The notes under the pieces are model-generated. The model did not search any database. It had not been told where the DNA came from and was given only the letters and a program-made list of their open reading frames with translations. From Ramlibacter sp. Leaf400 (GTDB taxonomy: Bacteria; Pseudomonadota; Gammaproteobacteria; Burkholderiales; Burkholderiaceae_C), in NCBI RefSeq assembly GCF_001424545.1, contig NZ_LMQL01000003.1:1-64000 (forward strand): a stretch of DNA of 64,000 bases, given 5' to 3'. The position numbers and the translations under genes were made by a program. Positions 25,527-33,823 of the stretch are shown piece after piece. The first letter of the stretch is position 1, and the number at the start of each line of letters is the position of its first letter.

Positions 25527-28500
25527 ATGGCCAAGTTCTTCATCGACCGCCCCATCTTCGCCTGGGTCATCGCCCTGTTCGTGATCGTGCTCGGCGCGGT
25601 CGCCATCCGCCAGCTGCCGATCTCCCAGTACCCGCCCGTGGCCCCGCCGGCCATCGTGGTGTCGGCCACCTACCCCGGCGCCTCGGCCCGCACGCTGGAG
25701 GAAAGCGTCATCTCCGTGATCGAGCAGGAGATGAACGGCTCGCCCGGCCTGATCTACATGGAATCGGTGTCGCAGGCCAACGGCCTGGGGCAGATCACCC
25801 TCACCTTCGAGCCGGGCAGCGACGCCGACCTGGCCCAGGTGGACGTGCAGAACCGCCTGTCGCGCGCCGCGCCGCGCCTGCCCGCGGCGGTGACGCAGCA
25901 GGGCGTGCGCGTGGAAAAGTCGCGCTCCAACTTCCTGCTGTTCGCCATCCTGTCGTCCGACGACCCCAACTGGACGCCGGTGGACCTGGGCGACTACGCC
26001 TCGCGCAACGTGCTGCCCGAGATCCAGCGCATCCCCGGCGTCGGCCAGGCGCAGCTGTTCGGCACCGAGGCGGCGATGCGGGTGTGGATCGACCCCGACA
26101 AGCTGGTCGGCTTCAACCTCTCGGCCGCGGAGGTCAACGCGGCCATCCGCGCCCAGAACGCCCAGGTGTCCTCCGGCACCATCGGCGACCTGCCCAACGT
26201 GGCGGGCCAGGGCGTGGCCGCCACCGTGATCGTGGGCGGGCAGCTGGGCTCGGTCGAGCAGTTCCAGAACATCGTGCTGCGCGCCAACACCGACGGCTCC
26301 ACCGTGCGGCTGCGCGACGTGGCCCGGGTCGAGCTGAACGCGCAGAACTTCTCCACCTCGGCCCGGCTGAACGGCAAGCCCTCCACCGGCATCGGCGTGC
26401 AGCTCTCGCCCACCGGCAACGCGCTGGCCACGGCCGACGCGGTGCGCAAGCGCATGGGCGAGCTGGCGCCCTACTTCCCGGCCGGCATGAAGTGGGACAT
26501 CCCGTACGACAGCTCGCGCTTCGTGCGCATCTCCATCTCGCAGGTGGTGGAGACGCTGCTGGAGGCGGTGGCGCTGGTGTTCCTGGTGATGTTCCTGTTC
26601 CTGCAGAACTGGCGCTACACCATCATCCCGACGCTGGTGGTGCCGGTGGCGCTGCTGGGCACCTTCGCCACGCTGCTGGCGCTGGGCTTCTCGATCAACG
26701 TGCTCACCATGTTCGGCATGGTGCTGGTGATCGGCATCGTGGTGGACGACGCCATCGTGGTGGTGGAGAACGTCGAGCGCATCATGAGCGAGGAAGGCCT
26801 GCCGCCGCGCGAGGCCACGCGCAAGGCGATGGGCCAGATCCAGGGCGCCATCATCGGCGTGACGGTGGTGCTGATCTCGGTGTTCGTGCCGCTGGCCTTC
26901 TTCGCCGGCTCCACCGGCAACATCTACCGCCAGTTCTCGGCGGTGATGGTGGCCTCGATCGCCTTCTCGGCCTTCATGGCGCTATCGCTCACGCCGGCGC
27001 TGTGCGCCACGCTGCTCAAGCCGGTGCAGGCCGGCCACCATGTGGAAAAGCGCGGCTTCTTCGGCTGGTTCAACCGATCGTTCCGGCGCACCGCCTCGGG
27101 CTACGAGAGCGTGGTGGCGCGCATGCTGCGCCGCGCGCCCTGGTACCTGATCCTGTACGCGGCCATCGGCGGCGTGGCGGCGCTGCTCTACACCCGGCTG
27201 CCGACCTCGTTCCTGCCGCAGGAGGACCAGGGCTACATCATCGTCAACGTGCAGCTGCCGCCGGGCGCGACCCAGGAGCGCACGCGCAGCGTGATGGAGC
27301 AGGTGGAAGGCTTCATCCTCAAGCAGCCCGAGGTGCAGAGCATGGTGGGCGTGCTGGGCTTCTCGTTCTCCGGCCAGGGCCAGAACGCGGCGCTCGCCTT
27401 CGTCACGCTCAAGCCCTGGGACGAGCGCTCGGGCGAGCAGCACTCGGCGCAGGCGGTGGCCGGCCGCGCCTTCGGCGCGCTGTCGTCGATCCGCGATGCC
27501 TTCATCTTCCCGCTCAGCCCGCCGCCCATCCCCGAGCTGGGCACGGCCTCGGGCTTCAGCTTCCGGCTGCAGGACCGCGGCGGCAACGGCCGCGAAGCCC
27601 TCATCGCCGCGCGCAACCAGTTGCTGGGCATGGCTTCCCAGAGCAAGGTGCTGACCCAGATCCGCCCCGACGGCCTGGAGGATGCGCCACAGCTGCAGCT
27701 GGACATCGACCGCGACAGGGCGCAGGCGCTGGGCGTGAGCTTCGACGCGATCAACAGCGTGCTGTCCACCTCGCTGGGCTCCAGCTACATCAACGACTTC
27801 CCCAACCGCGGCCGCCTGCAGCGGGTGGTGGTGCAGGCCGACGCGCCGGCGCGCATGCAGCCGGAGGACCTGCTGCGGCTGAACGCCGCCAGCAGCCAGG
27901 GCCGCCCGGTGCCGCTGTCGGCCTTCGCCACCACGCGCTGGGTGACGGGCGCGATGCAGACCGTGCGCTACAACGGCTATCCGTCCATGCGCATCTCGGG
28001 CGCCGCCGCGCCCGGCTTCAGCAGCGGCGCGGCGATGGACGAGATGGAGAAGCTGGCCGCCAGGCTGCCGCCAGGCTTCGCCTTCGAATGGACCGGCCAG
28101 TCGCGCGAGGAGAAGCTCGCCGGCGCGCAGGCCCTGGTGCTGTACGGCTTCGCCATCCTGGCGGTGTTCCTCTGCCTGGCCGCGCTGTACGAGAGCTGGT
28201 CGATCCCGCTGGCGGTGATCCTGGTGGTGCCGCTGGGCGTGGTGGGCGTGCTGATGGCCACGCTGCTGCGCGGCTACGCCAACGACGTGTACTTCCAGGT
28301 TGGCCTGATCACCATCATCGGCCTGTCGGCCAAGAACGCCATCCTGATCATCGAGTTCGCCAAGGACCTGCAGGCGCAGGGCCGAAGCGTGGTCGAGTCG
28401 GCGCTGGCCGCGGCGCACCTGCGGTTCCGCCCCATCGTCATGACCTCGATGGCGTTCGGCCTGGGCGTGCTGCCGCTGGCCCTGGCCACCGGCGCCGGTT

Positions 28501-28697
28501 CGGCCAGCCAGCGCGCCATCGGCACCGGCGTGCTGGGCGGCATCGTCACCGGCACCGCGCTGGCCGTGCTGCTGGTCCCCGTCTTCTTCGCGGTGGTGCG
28601 GGGCACGTTCCACGGCAGCGAGCGGCAGCGCAAGCTCCACGCCCACGAGTTCGGGCCGGAGATGCCGCGGGGCGCGACGGCGGGGGACCAGGTATGA
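25527..28697 (+). CDS. RND multidrug efflux permease (MexB/AcrB-like)
   Basis: A 1056-residue HAE1-type resistance-nodulation-division pump with twelve transmembrane helices and two large periplasmic loops. The proton-relay aspartates D407 and D408 lie in GIVVDDAIVVVENVER, and the partner lysine is K936 in GLSAKNAILIIEFAKDL. It exports hydrophobic or amphiphilic drugs from the inner membrane and periplasm through the adaptor and the outer-membrane channel, driven by protons. The gene starts 16 bases after the adaptor and overlaps the channel gene by four bases (ATGA), so all three are translated together. Confidence 0.96.
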   Translation: MAKFFIDRPIFAWVIALFVIVLGAVAIRQLPISQYPPVAPPAIVVSATYPGASARTLEESVISVIEQEMNGSPGLIYMESVSQANGLGQITLTFEPGSDADLAQVDVQNRLSRAAPRLPAAVTQQGVRVEKSRSNFLLFAILSSDDPNWTPVDLGDYASRNVLPEIQRIPGVGQAQLFGTEAAMRVWIDPDKLVGFNLSAAEVNAAIRAQNAQVSSGTIGDLPNVAGQGVAATVIVGGQLGSVEQFQNIVLRANTDGSTVRLRDVARVELNAQNFSTSARLNGKPSTGIGVQLSPTGNALATADAVRKRMGELAPYFPAGMKWDIPYDSSRFVRISISQVVETLLEAVALVFLVMFLFLQNWRYTIIPTLVVPVALLGTFATLLALGFSINVLTMFGMVLVIGIVVDDAIVVVENVERIMSEEGLPPREATRKAMGQIQGAIIGVTVVLISVFVPLAFFAGSTGNIYRQFSAVMVASIAFSAFMALSLTPALCATLLKPVQAGHHVEKRGFFGWFNRSFRRTASGYESVVARMLRRAPWYLILYAAIGGVAALLYTRLPTSFLPQEDQGYIIVNVQLPPGATQERTRSVMEQVEGFILKQPEVQSMVGVLGFSFSGQGQNAALAFVTLKPWDERSGEQHSAQAVAGRAFGALSSIRDAFIFPLSPPPIPELGTASGFSFRLQDRGGNGREALIAARNQLLGMASQSKVLTQIRPDGLEDAPQLQLDIDRDRAQALGVSFDAINSVLSTSLGSSYINDFPNRGRLQRVVVQADAPARMQPEDLLRLNAASSQGRPVPLSAFATTRWVTGAMQTVRYNGYPSMRISGAAAPGFSSGAAMDEMEKLAARLPPGFAFEWTGQSREEKLAGAQALVLYGFAILAVFLCLAALYESWSIPLAVILVVPLGVVGVLMATLLRGYANDVYFQVGLITIIGLSAKNAILIIEFAKDLQAQGRSVVESALAAAHLRFRPIVMTSMAFGLGVLPLALATGAGSASQRAIGTGVLGGIVTGTALAVLLVPVFFAVVRGTFHGSERQRKLHAHEFGPEMPRGATAGDQV

Positions 28698-30094
28698 CCG
28701 TGATCCGTCGTTTCGTCCTCGCGCCCGTGACCGCCGCCGTGCTCGCGGGCTGCTCCTTCATGCCGGCCTACGAGCGCCCCGCCGCGCCCGTGTCGGCCGC
28801 CTTCCCCTACCCCGGCGCCACCGAGGGCACGCCGGCGCCCGCGCTGGACTGGCAGCGCTTCTTCACCGACGAGCGCCTGCGCGGCCTGATCGCCACGGCG
28901 CTGTCCGCCAACCGCGACCTGCGCGTGGCCGTGCTCAACATCGAGCAGGCCCGCGCGCAGTACGACATCCGCCGCGCCGACCGCTACCCGACCGTGGGCG
29001 TGGGCGTCAACGCCAGCCGCGCGCCCAACCCGTCCAACGGCGACCAGGTCACCAGCTTCCAGGCCGGCCTGGCGTTCACCGCGTGGGAGATCGACTTCTT
29101 CGGCCGCATCGCCAGCCTGTCGCAGGCGGCGCTGGCCCAGTACCTAGCCACCGAGGAAGGCCGCAAGGCCGCGCACATCGCCCTGGTGGGCTCGGTGGCC
29201 AACGCCTGGCTGGCACTGGTGGCCGACGAGGAGCTGCTCGCCCTCACGCGCCAGACGCTGACCACGCGCGACGAATCGCTGCGCCTGGTGAAGCTGCGCT
29301 TCGACAACGGCGTGTCCTCCGAGCTGGACCTGCGCCTGGCGGAATCGCTCACCGAAACGGCCCGCGCCGCGCTGGCCCAGGCACAGCGGCAGCGCGCCGT
29401 CGACCTCAACGCGCTGATGCTGCTGGTGGGCCAGCCGCTGCCGGCCGATTTCGAGACCGGGACCACCATGGCGGCGGTGACGCTGCCCGACGTGCCGCCC
29501 GGCGTGCCGTCCGACGTGCTGGTCACGCGCCCCGACGTGCGCCAGGCCGAGCAGTTGCTGGTGGCGGCCAACGCCAACATCGGCGCGGCGCGCGCGGCTT
29601 TCTTCCCGCGCATCACGCTGACGGCCCAGGCCGGGCGTGCCAGCAACCAGCTGTCGGGTCTGTTCGACGGCAGCGGGTCCTGGGCCTACACGCTGGCGCC
29701 TTCGCTGCTGCTGCCGATCTTCGACGCCGGCCGCAACCAGGCCGGGCTGGCATCGGCCAACGTCTCGCGCGACATCGCCGTCGCCCAGTACGAACGCGCC
29801 ATCCAGACCGCCTTCCGCGAGGTGTCGGACGCGCTGGCCGGCCGCGCCACGCTCGCCGACCAGCTGCAGGCCCAGTCCAACGTGGCCCGGGCCGAGACCG
29901 TGCGGGTGCGGCTCTCGCAGATGCGCTTCGACGCCGGCGTGTCCAGCACGCTGGACCTGCTGGACGCGCAGCGCTCGCTGTTCACCGCGCAGCAGGCCGA
30001 GATCCAGACGCGGCTGGCGCGGCTGCAGAACCAGGTGCTGCTGTACCGGGCGCTGGGGGGTGGGTGGACGGAGGCTGCGGGCCCGCAGCCTTGA
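28694..30094 (+). CDS. outer-membrane efflux channel lipoprotein (OprM/NodT family)
   Basis: A 466-residue outer-membrane factor. The N-terminus is a lipoprotein signal (lipobox LAGC, Cys20), followed by the two repeated halves typical of the TolC-like barrel and alpha-helical tunnel (NIEQARAQYDIRRADRYPTVG in the first, and related repeats in the second). It forms the exit duct of the RND pump encoded just upstream. The start codon overlaps the stop of the pump gene. The end of the gene is followed by tandem repeats and a large palindrome that probably stop transcription. Confidence 0.94.
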   Translation: MTVIRRFVLAPVTAAVLAGCSFMPAYERPAAPVSAAFPYPGATEGTPAPALDWQRFFTDERLRGLIATALSANRDLRVAVLNIEQARAQYDIRRADRYPTVGVGVNASRAPNPSNGDQVTSFQAGLAFTAWEIDFFGRIASLSQAALAQYLATEEGRKAAHIALVGSVANAWLALVADEELLALTRQTLTTRDESLRLVKLRFDNGVSSELDLRLAESLTETARAALAQAQRQRAVDLNALMLLVGQPLPADFETGTTMAAVTLPDVPPGVPSDVLVTRPDVRQAEQLLVAANANIGAARAAFFPRITLTAQAGRASNQLSGLFDGSGSWAYTLAPSLLLPIFDAGRNQAGLASANVSRDIAVAQYERAIQTAFREVSDALAGRATLADQLQAQSNVARAETVRVRLSQMRFDAGVSSTLDLLDAQRSLFTAQQAEIQTRLARLQNQVLLYRALGGGWTEAAGPQP

Positions 30095-30116
30095 GGCTGC
30101 CGGCCATTGCCGTCAA

Positions 30117-30182
30117 GCCTGCGGCCCGGTGCCGTCATGCCTGCGGCCCGGTGCCGTCATGCCTGCGGCCCGGTGCCGTCAT
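30117..30182. repeat. three perfect 22-base tandem repeats
   Basis: Three identical copies in a row (30117-30138, 30139-30160, 30161-30182), each beginning GCCTGCGGCCCG and ending CCGTCAT. A degraded copy lies just upstream, and the third copy runs into the left arm of the palindrome that starts at 30177. Confidence 0.9.
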
Positions 30183-30263
30183 CCCCGCGGAGGCGGGGAT
30201 CCAGTGCTTCCCTTCGAAGGCGCGGATGGGAGCACTGGATTCCCGCCTCCGCGGGAATGACGG
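30177..30263. repeat. REP-like long inverted repeat
   Basis: Arms at 30177-30204 and 30235-30263 are near-perfect reverse complements of each other, each itself palindromic, around a 30-base centre whose ends can also pair. They belong to the same family as 18691-18819 and 40008-40037. It lies between the efflux operon and the C13-like peptidase gene and probably terminates the operon. Confidence 0.85.
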
Positions 30264-30319
30264 GATCAGGCTGGCCGAGGCGCAGGTCCGGCCGCATCGA
30301 GCACAAAAGGGGGACACGC

Positions 30320-31729
30320 ATGAACGAACACCCATCAGCCAACGCACTGCCACCACTGGGCCTCTGGCAGTGGATCCGCGAAGGCCTGCGCACCAGCTTC
30401 CTGGTGAGGGCGCGCGTGGCCGGCCACCGGCCCACGCCGCGGCAGCTGCTCCTGGTGGTCGCCGGCGTGGTCCTGCTGGAGCTGGCGCTGGGCCGGCTCG
30501 AAGTGCCCGGCCCGGCCCACTTCGACCTGCGCGGCTGGCTGATCCCCTGGTGGAGCAGCGGGCTGTCGGCGCTGCTGGTGTGGGCCGCGCTGTGGGGCCG
30601 ACGAACGGACGAGGCCCGGCGCCCCTCGGGGTTGGCCACCTGGTTCGTGCTGTCCTTCGTGGCGTCGGTGCCGCTGCTGCTGGCCGGCGGCGCGCTGAAC
30701 ATCGCGCATGCGCGCGAGGCGATGCCGGCGTTTCTCTCCACCTCGCCGGTCGCCGTCTGGACGCTCTATGTCGCCCTGATCGCCTGGGGCGTGCTGGTCC
30801 AGCTCTGGCTGGGCGTGCAGTTCGGCCTGCGCCGGCTGCGGCTGGCCGGGCTCACGCTCGCCCTGGTGGCGCTGTCGCTGCTGGGCACCTGGCATTTCCA
30901 GGACAGCGCTTGGGAGGCGGTCGCCGAGCCGGACGACCGCCCGCGCCTGTCGCTCACGCAGGAAACCTTCGAGCGCCAGCAGGCGCTGTGGCAGCAAGCG
31001 GTGCAGGGCCTGGCGCCGCAGCGCGAAGGCGTGGTCGACGTCTACGGGCTGGTGTTCGCGCCATACGCCTACGAGGACGTGTTCCTGCGCGAGAGCGACA
31101 TGGTGGCCGGCGTGCTGGCCGAGCGCTTCGAGGCCAGGGACCGGGTGCTGCGCCTCGTGAACCATGCCCGCACGGCCGACTCGCTGCCCTGGGCCACGCC
31201 GCTGAACCTGGAACGCGCCGTCGCCGCCCTCGCCCAGCGAATGGACCGCGAAGAGGACGTGCTGGTGGTCTACCTGACCTCGCACGGCGCCAGCAACTTC
31301 CGCCTGGCGGCGGAACACGGGCCGCTGCAGGTGCCCTGGCTCACGCCGCAGGACCTGCGCAAGGCGCTGGACGCCGCCGGCGTGCGCCACCGCGTGATCG
31401 CCGTGTCGGCCTGCTACTCGGGCGGCTGGGTGCAGCCGCTGGCGGGCGACGACACGCTGGTGATGACCGCGGCCGACCCCGACCACACCTCGTACGGCTG
31501 CGGACGCAAGTCCGAGCTCACCTTCTTCGGCCGCGCCCTGTTCCATGAGCAGCTGCGCGCCACCCGCTCCTTCGAACGGGCCTTCGCCGCCGCCGTGCCG
31601 GTGATCCGGCAACGCGAGGTGGAGGCGGGCAAGCCGGACGGCTTCTCCAACCCGCAGATCCAGGTGGGGGCCGGCATCCGGCCGGTGCTGGACGGGTTGG
31701 CCCGGCGGCTGGACGCCGCCGCGCCCTAG
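30320..31729 (+). CDS. membrane-anchored C13-family (caspase-like) peptidase
   Basis: A 469-residue protein with an N-terminal membrane part (about four or five hydrophobic helices in residues 35-200) and a soluble C-terminal peptidase domain (about 240-440). The catalytic histidine is H322 in LTSHGAS and the nucleophile C365 in SACYSGGW, 43 residues apart, the pattern of legumain/C13 and other CD-clan caspase-fold enzymes. It would face the cytoplasm or periplasm depending on helix number; I cannot decide which. AGGGGG lies seven bases before the ATG. Its stop overlaps that of the convergent infA gene. Bacterial C13-like proteins are poorly characterised; substrate unknown. Confidence 0.82.
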   Translation: MNEHPSANALPPLGLWQWIREGLRTSFLVRARVAGHRPTPRQLLLVVAGVVLLELALGRLEVPGPAHFDLRGWLIPWWSSGLSALLVWAALWGRRTDEARRPSGLATWFVLSFVASVPLLLAGGALNIAHAREAMPAFLSTSPVAVWTLYVALIAWGVLVQLWLGVQFGLRRLRLAGLTLALVALSLLGTWHFQDSAWEAVAEPDDRPRLSLTQETFERQQALWQQAVQGLAPQREGVVDVYGLVFAPYAYEDVFLRESDMVAGVLAERFEARDRVLRLVNHARTADSLPWATPLNLERAVAALAQRMDREEDVLVVYLTSHGASNFRLAAEHGPLQVPWLTPQDLRKALDAAGVRHRVIAVSACYSGGWVQPLAGDDTLVMTAADPDHTSYGCGRKSELTFFGRALFHEQLRATRSFERAFAAAVPVIRQREVEAGKPDGFSNPQIQVGAGIRPVLDGLARRLDAAAP

Positions 31730-31995
31730 CGCCGGCGCTGCTGCTGCGGCGCCGGGAAACCCGAGCCGTCGCGCGGCGGCAGGTGGCGGAACATGATGCG
31801 GCCCTTGCTCAGGTCGTAAGGCGAAAGTTCCAGCGTCACGTAGTCGCCGGCGATGATGCGGATGTGGTTCTTGCGCATCTTGCCGCCGCTGTAGGCCACC
31901 AGGTTGTGGCCGTTCTCCAGCACGACGCGGTAGCGGGAATCGGGCAGGACCTCCTCCACCCTTCCGCGCATTTCGATGAGTTCTTCCTTGGCCAT
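31726..31995 (-). CDS. infA: translation initiation factor IF-1 with C-terminal tail
   Basis: An 89-residue OB-fold protein that binds the ribosomal A site during initiation. The core about 3-70 is typical ([49 protein letters not shown]). Most IF-1 proteins end near residue 72; here about 17 more residues follow, ending in a glutamine/arginine-rich tail QQQRRR. This suggests a second, specialised infA copy of the kind seen in some betaproteobacteria rather than the ribosomal-operon copy, since no ribosomal protein gene is adjacent. The last codons overlap the end of the convergent peptidase gene. Confidence 0.92.
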   Translation of the reverse strand: MAKEELIEMRGRVEEVLPDSRYRVVLENGHNLVAYSGGKMRKNHIRIIAGDYVTLELSPYDLSKGRIMFRHLPPRDGSGFPAPQQQRRR

Positions 31996-32119
31996 GCAGC
32001 TTCCTTCTGCCGTCTGTCGCGTTCACTTCGCGCGCAGGATTTTAGGGTGCGGCACGGCCCTTGCAGAGCCGGGATTGCCCTCGTGCCGTCCTCCGCCGCT
32101 ACCGATGAGTAGGCGCGGT

Positions 32120-32152
32120 CCTACAGGCGCCGGACAGACTCATCCCTAGAAT
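32120..32152 (+). promoter_or_regulatory. CCTACA-N21-TAGAAT promoter-like motif of the stressosome operon
   Basis: CCTACA at 32120-32125 (in GGTCCTACAGGCGC) and TAGAAT at 32147-32152, 21 bases apart, 36 bases before the rsbR ATG. No TTGACA-like hexamer lies at the usual 17-base distance, so the upstream half is probably either an unusual -35 or an activator site. Confidence 0.6.
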
Positions 32153-32188
32153 CTTCAGCTCCCCTCAACCTCCCCCTTCCCCCCGCTG

Positions 32189-33043
32189 ATGACACAACAA
32201 GACAAAGCCATGCTGGGCCTGCTCACCCAGCATGAAGAGCAGATCGTTTCCGAATGGCTGCAGCAAGCGGGCGCGGCGTCGCCCCGGATGACCGAGGCCG
32301 GCCGCCGCACCATGCAGGGCGAGGCGGTGGAGATCGCCCGCTACGTGCGCGAAGGCCTGCAGGCCGGGGGCGACGTGGAGGACTTCCGGGCCCAGGCCTG
32401 GAGCGGCCTGCGCGGCGCGCTGGAGTCGCTTTCGCGCTCGCGCGCGGCGCAGGGCCAGAGCGCCGGCGACACCAGCGTGTTCGTGCTGGCGTTCAAGCGG
32501 CCCATGTTCTCCGCGCTGCAGCGCAGCGGGCTCGACGCGCAGGCGCAGCTGGCCGCGGTGTGGTCGCTGTCGGTGCTGGTGGACCAGATGGCCCAGTGGA
32601 CGGTGTCCACCTACCAGCAGTCCCGCGAGGACATCATCCAGCGCCAGCAGCAGGACCTGCTGGAGCTGTCCACCCCGGTGATCAAGCTCTGGGAAGGCGT
32701 GCTCGCCGTGCCCATGATCGGCACGCTGGACTCCAGCCGCACCCAGGTGGTGATGGAAACCCTGCTGCAGAAGATCGTGGAGACCGGCGCCACGCTGGCG
32801 ATCATCGACATCACCGGCGTGCCCACCGTCGACACGCTGGTGGCGCAGCACCTGCTCAAGACCGTCAGCGCCATCCGCCTGATGGGCGCCGAATGCATCA
32901 TCAGCGGCATCCGCCCGCAGATCGCGCAGACCATCGTGCACCTGGGCATCGACCTGCAGGGCATCGCCTCGAAGGCGTCGCTGGCGGACGCCCTGTCGCT
33001 CGCGCTGCAGCAGCGCGGCTACAAGGTCACCCGGTCGGCCTGA
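32189..33043 (+). CDS. rsbR: stressosome sensor RsbR-like STAS protein
   Basis: A 284-residue RsbR paralogue. Residues about 1-155 form an all-helical sensory domain of the RsbRD type, with no haem or flavin ligand that I can identify. Residues about 165-275 are a STAS domain. The regulatory threonine corresponding to the second RsbT target is T216 in PTVDTLVAQHLL; the first site reads as serine (S182/S183 in GTLDSSRTQ). With RsbS it would build the large stressosome core that holds RsbT. It is the first gene of a six-gene operon and is preceded by the CCTACA-N21-TAGAAT motif. The sensed signal is unknown. Confidence 0.88.
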   Translation: MTQQDKAMLGLLTQHEEQIVSEWLQQAGAASPRMTEAGRRTMQGEAVEIARYVREGLQAGGDVEDFRAQAWSGLRGALESLSRSRAAQGQSAGDTSVFVLAFKRPMFSALQRSGLDAQAQLAAVWSLSVLVDQMAQWTVSTYQQSREDIIQRQQQDLLELSTPVIKLWEGVLAVPMIGTLDSSRTQVVMETLLQKIVETGATLAIIDITGVPTVDTLVAQHLLKTVSAIRLMGAECIISGIRPQIAQTIVHLGIDLQGIASKASLADALSLALQQRGYKVTRSA

Positions 33044-33051
33044 GGGAATCG

Positions 33052-33426
33052 ATGTACCGCATCCCGATCCTGCAGATGGGCCAGACGCTGCTCGTCACCA
33101 TCCAGGTCGACATGGAGGACCAGATGGCGCTGGCGCTCCAGGACGACCTGGCCACCAAGATCTCCGTCAGCGGCGCCAAGGGCGTGCTGATCGACATCAG
33201 CGCCCTGGAGATCGTGGACTCCTTCGTCGGCCGCATGCTGGCCGGCATCTCCGGCATCTCGCGCATCCTGGATGCGACCACGGTGGTGGTCGGCATGCAG
33301 CCGGCGGTGGCGATCACGCTGGTCGAGCTCGGCCTCTCGCTCGAGGGCGTGCGCACCGCGCTGAACGTCGAGCGCGGCATGGAGCTGCTGGCCCATTCCC
33401 GCGGGGGGAGCGCCCTTGCCCATTGA
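33052..33426 (+). CDS. rsbS: stressosome scaffold RsbS (STAS protein)
   Basis: A 124-residue single STAS domain. The RsbT phosphorylation serine is S57 in ISALEIVDSFVGRM, matching RsbS S59 of Bacillus subtilis. Phosphorylation there would release RsbT. The gene starts eight bases after rsbR and overlaps rsbT by 11 bases, so the proteins are probably made in a fixed ratio. The C-terminal dozen residues (after RGMELLAH) are extra compared with the compact family and may be flexible. Confidence 0.9.
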   Translation: MYRIPILQMGQTLLVTIQVDMEDQMALALQDDLATKISVSGAKGVLIDISALEIVDSFVGRMLAGISGISRILDATTVVVGMQPAVAITLVELGLSLEGVRTALNVERGMELLAHSRGGSALAH

Positions 33427-33823
33427 AGAGCCGCAAGGCAGCGTGCCGGTGCGGTCCGAGCAGGACATCGTCGCCAGCCGCCAGAAGGTCCGCATGCTCA
33501 CGCAGCAGCTCAAGTTCTCCCTGGTCGACCAGACCAAGATGATCACGGCGGCCAGCGAGCTGTCGCGCAACACCGTGGTGCATGGCGGCGGCGGCCAGAT
33601 GCGCTGGGAGCTGCTGGAGGACGGGCTGCGCCGCGGCCTGCGCCTGCACTTCGAGGACACCGGTCCCGGCATCCCCGACATGCACCTGGCCCTGACCGAC
33701 GGCTGGACCTCCGGCGGCGGCATGGGGCTGGGCCTGCCCGGCAGCAAGCGCCTGGTGCACGAATTCGAGCTGAAGTCCACGCCCGGCCAGGGCACCTCGG
33801 TGAGCATCACGCGATGGAAGTGA
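33416..33823 (+). CDS. rsbT: stressosome switch kinase RsbT
   Basis: A 135-residue GHKL-type serine/threonine kinase. The N box is ASELSRNTVVHGGGG, the Mg/ATP site is in EDTGPGIPD, and the lid contains GMGLGLPGSKRLV. It would phosphorylate RsbS and RsbR and, once released, activate a downstream partner. No in-frame ATG exists near the start; a TTG at 33416 has GGGGAG six bases upstream and gives the expected N-terminus. It overlaps rsbS by 11 bases and the next gene by 10. There is no RsbU gene nearby, so the freed RsbT must act on something else. Confidence 0.9.
   Translation: MPIEEPQGSVPVRSEQDIVASRQKVRMLTQQLKFSLVDQTKMITAASELSRNTVVHGGGGQMRWELLEDGLRRGLRLHFEDTGPGIPDMHLALTDGWTSGGGMGLGLPGSKRLVHEFELKSTPGQGTSVSITRWK

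Noticed and set aside
26084-28690. Long plus-strand frame inside the RND pump gene
   Set aside because: It is a shadow frame; only its 3' end from 28694 is the genuine channel gene.
30117-30182. CRISPR array
   Set aside because: The 22-base units are directly adjacent without spacers, and no cas gene is present.
30335-32026. 563-codon antisense frame across the peptidase gene
   Set aside because: It runs through both the C13-like gene and infA without any motif of its own.
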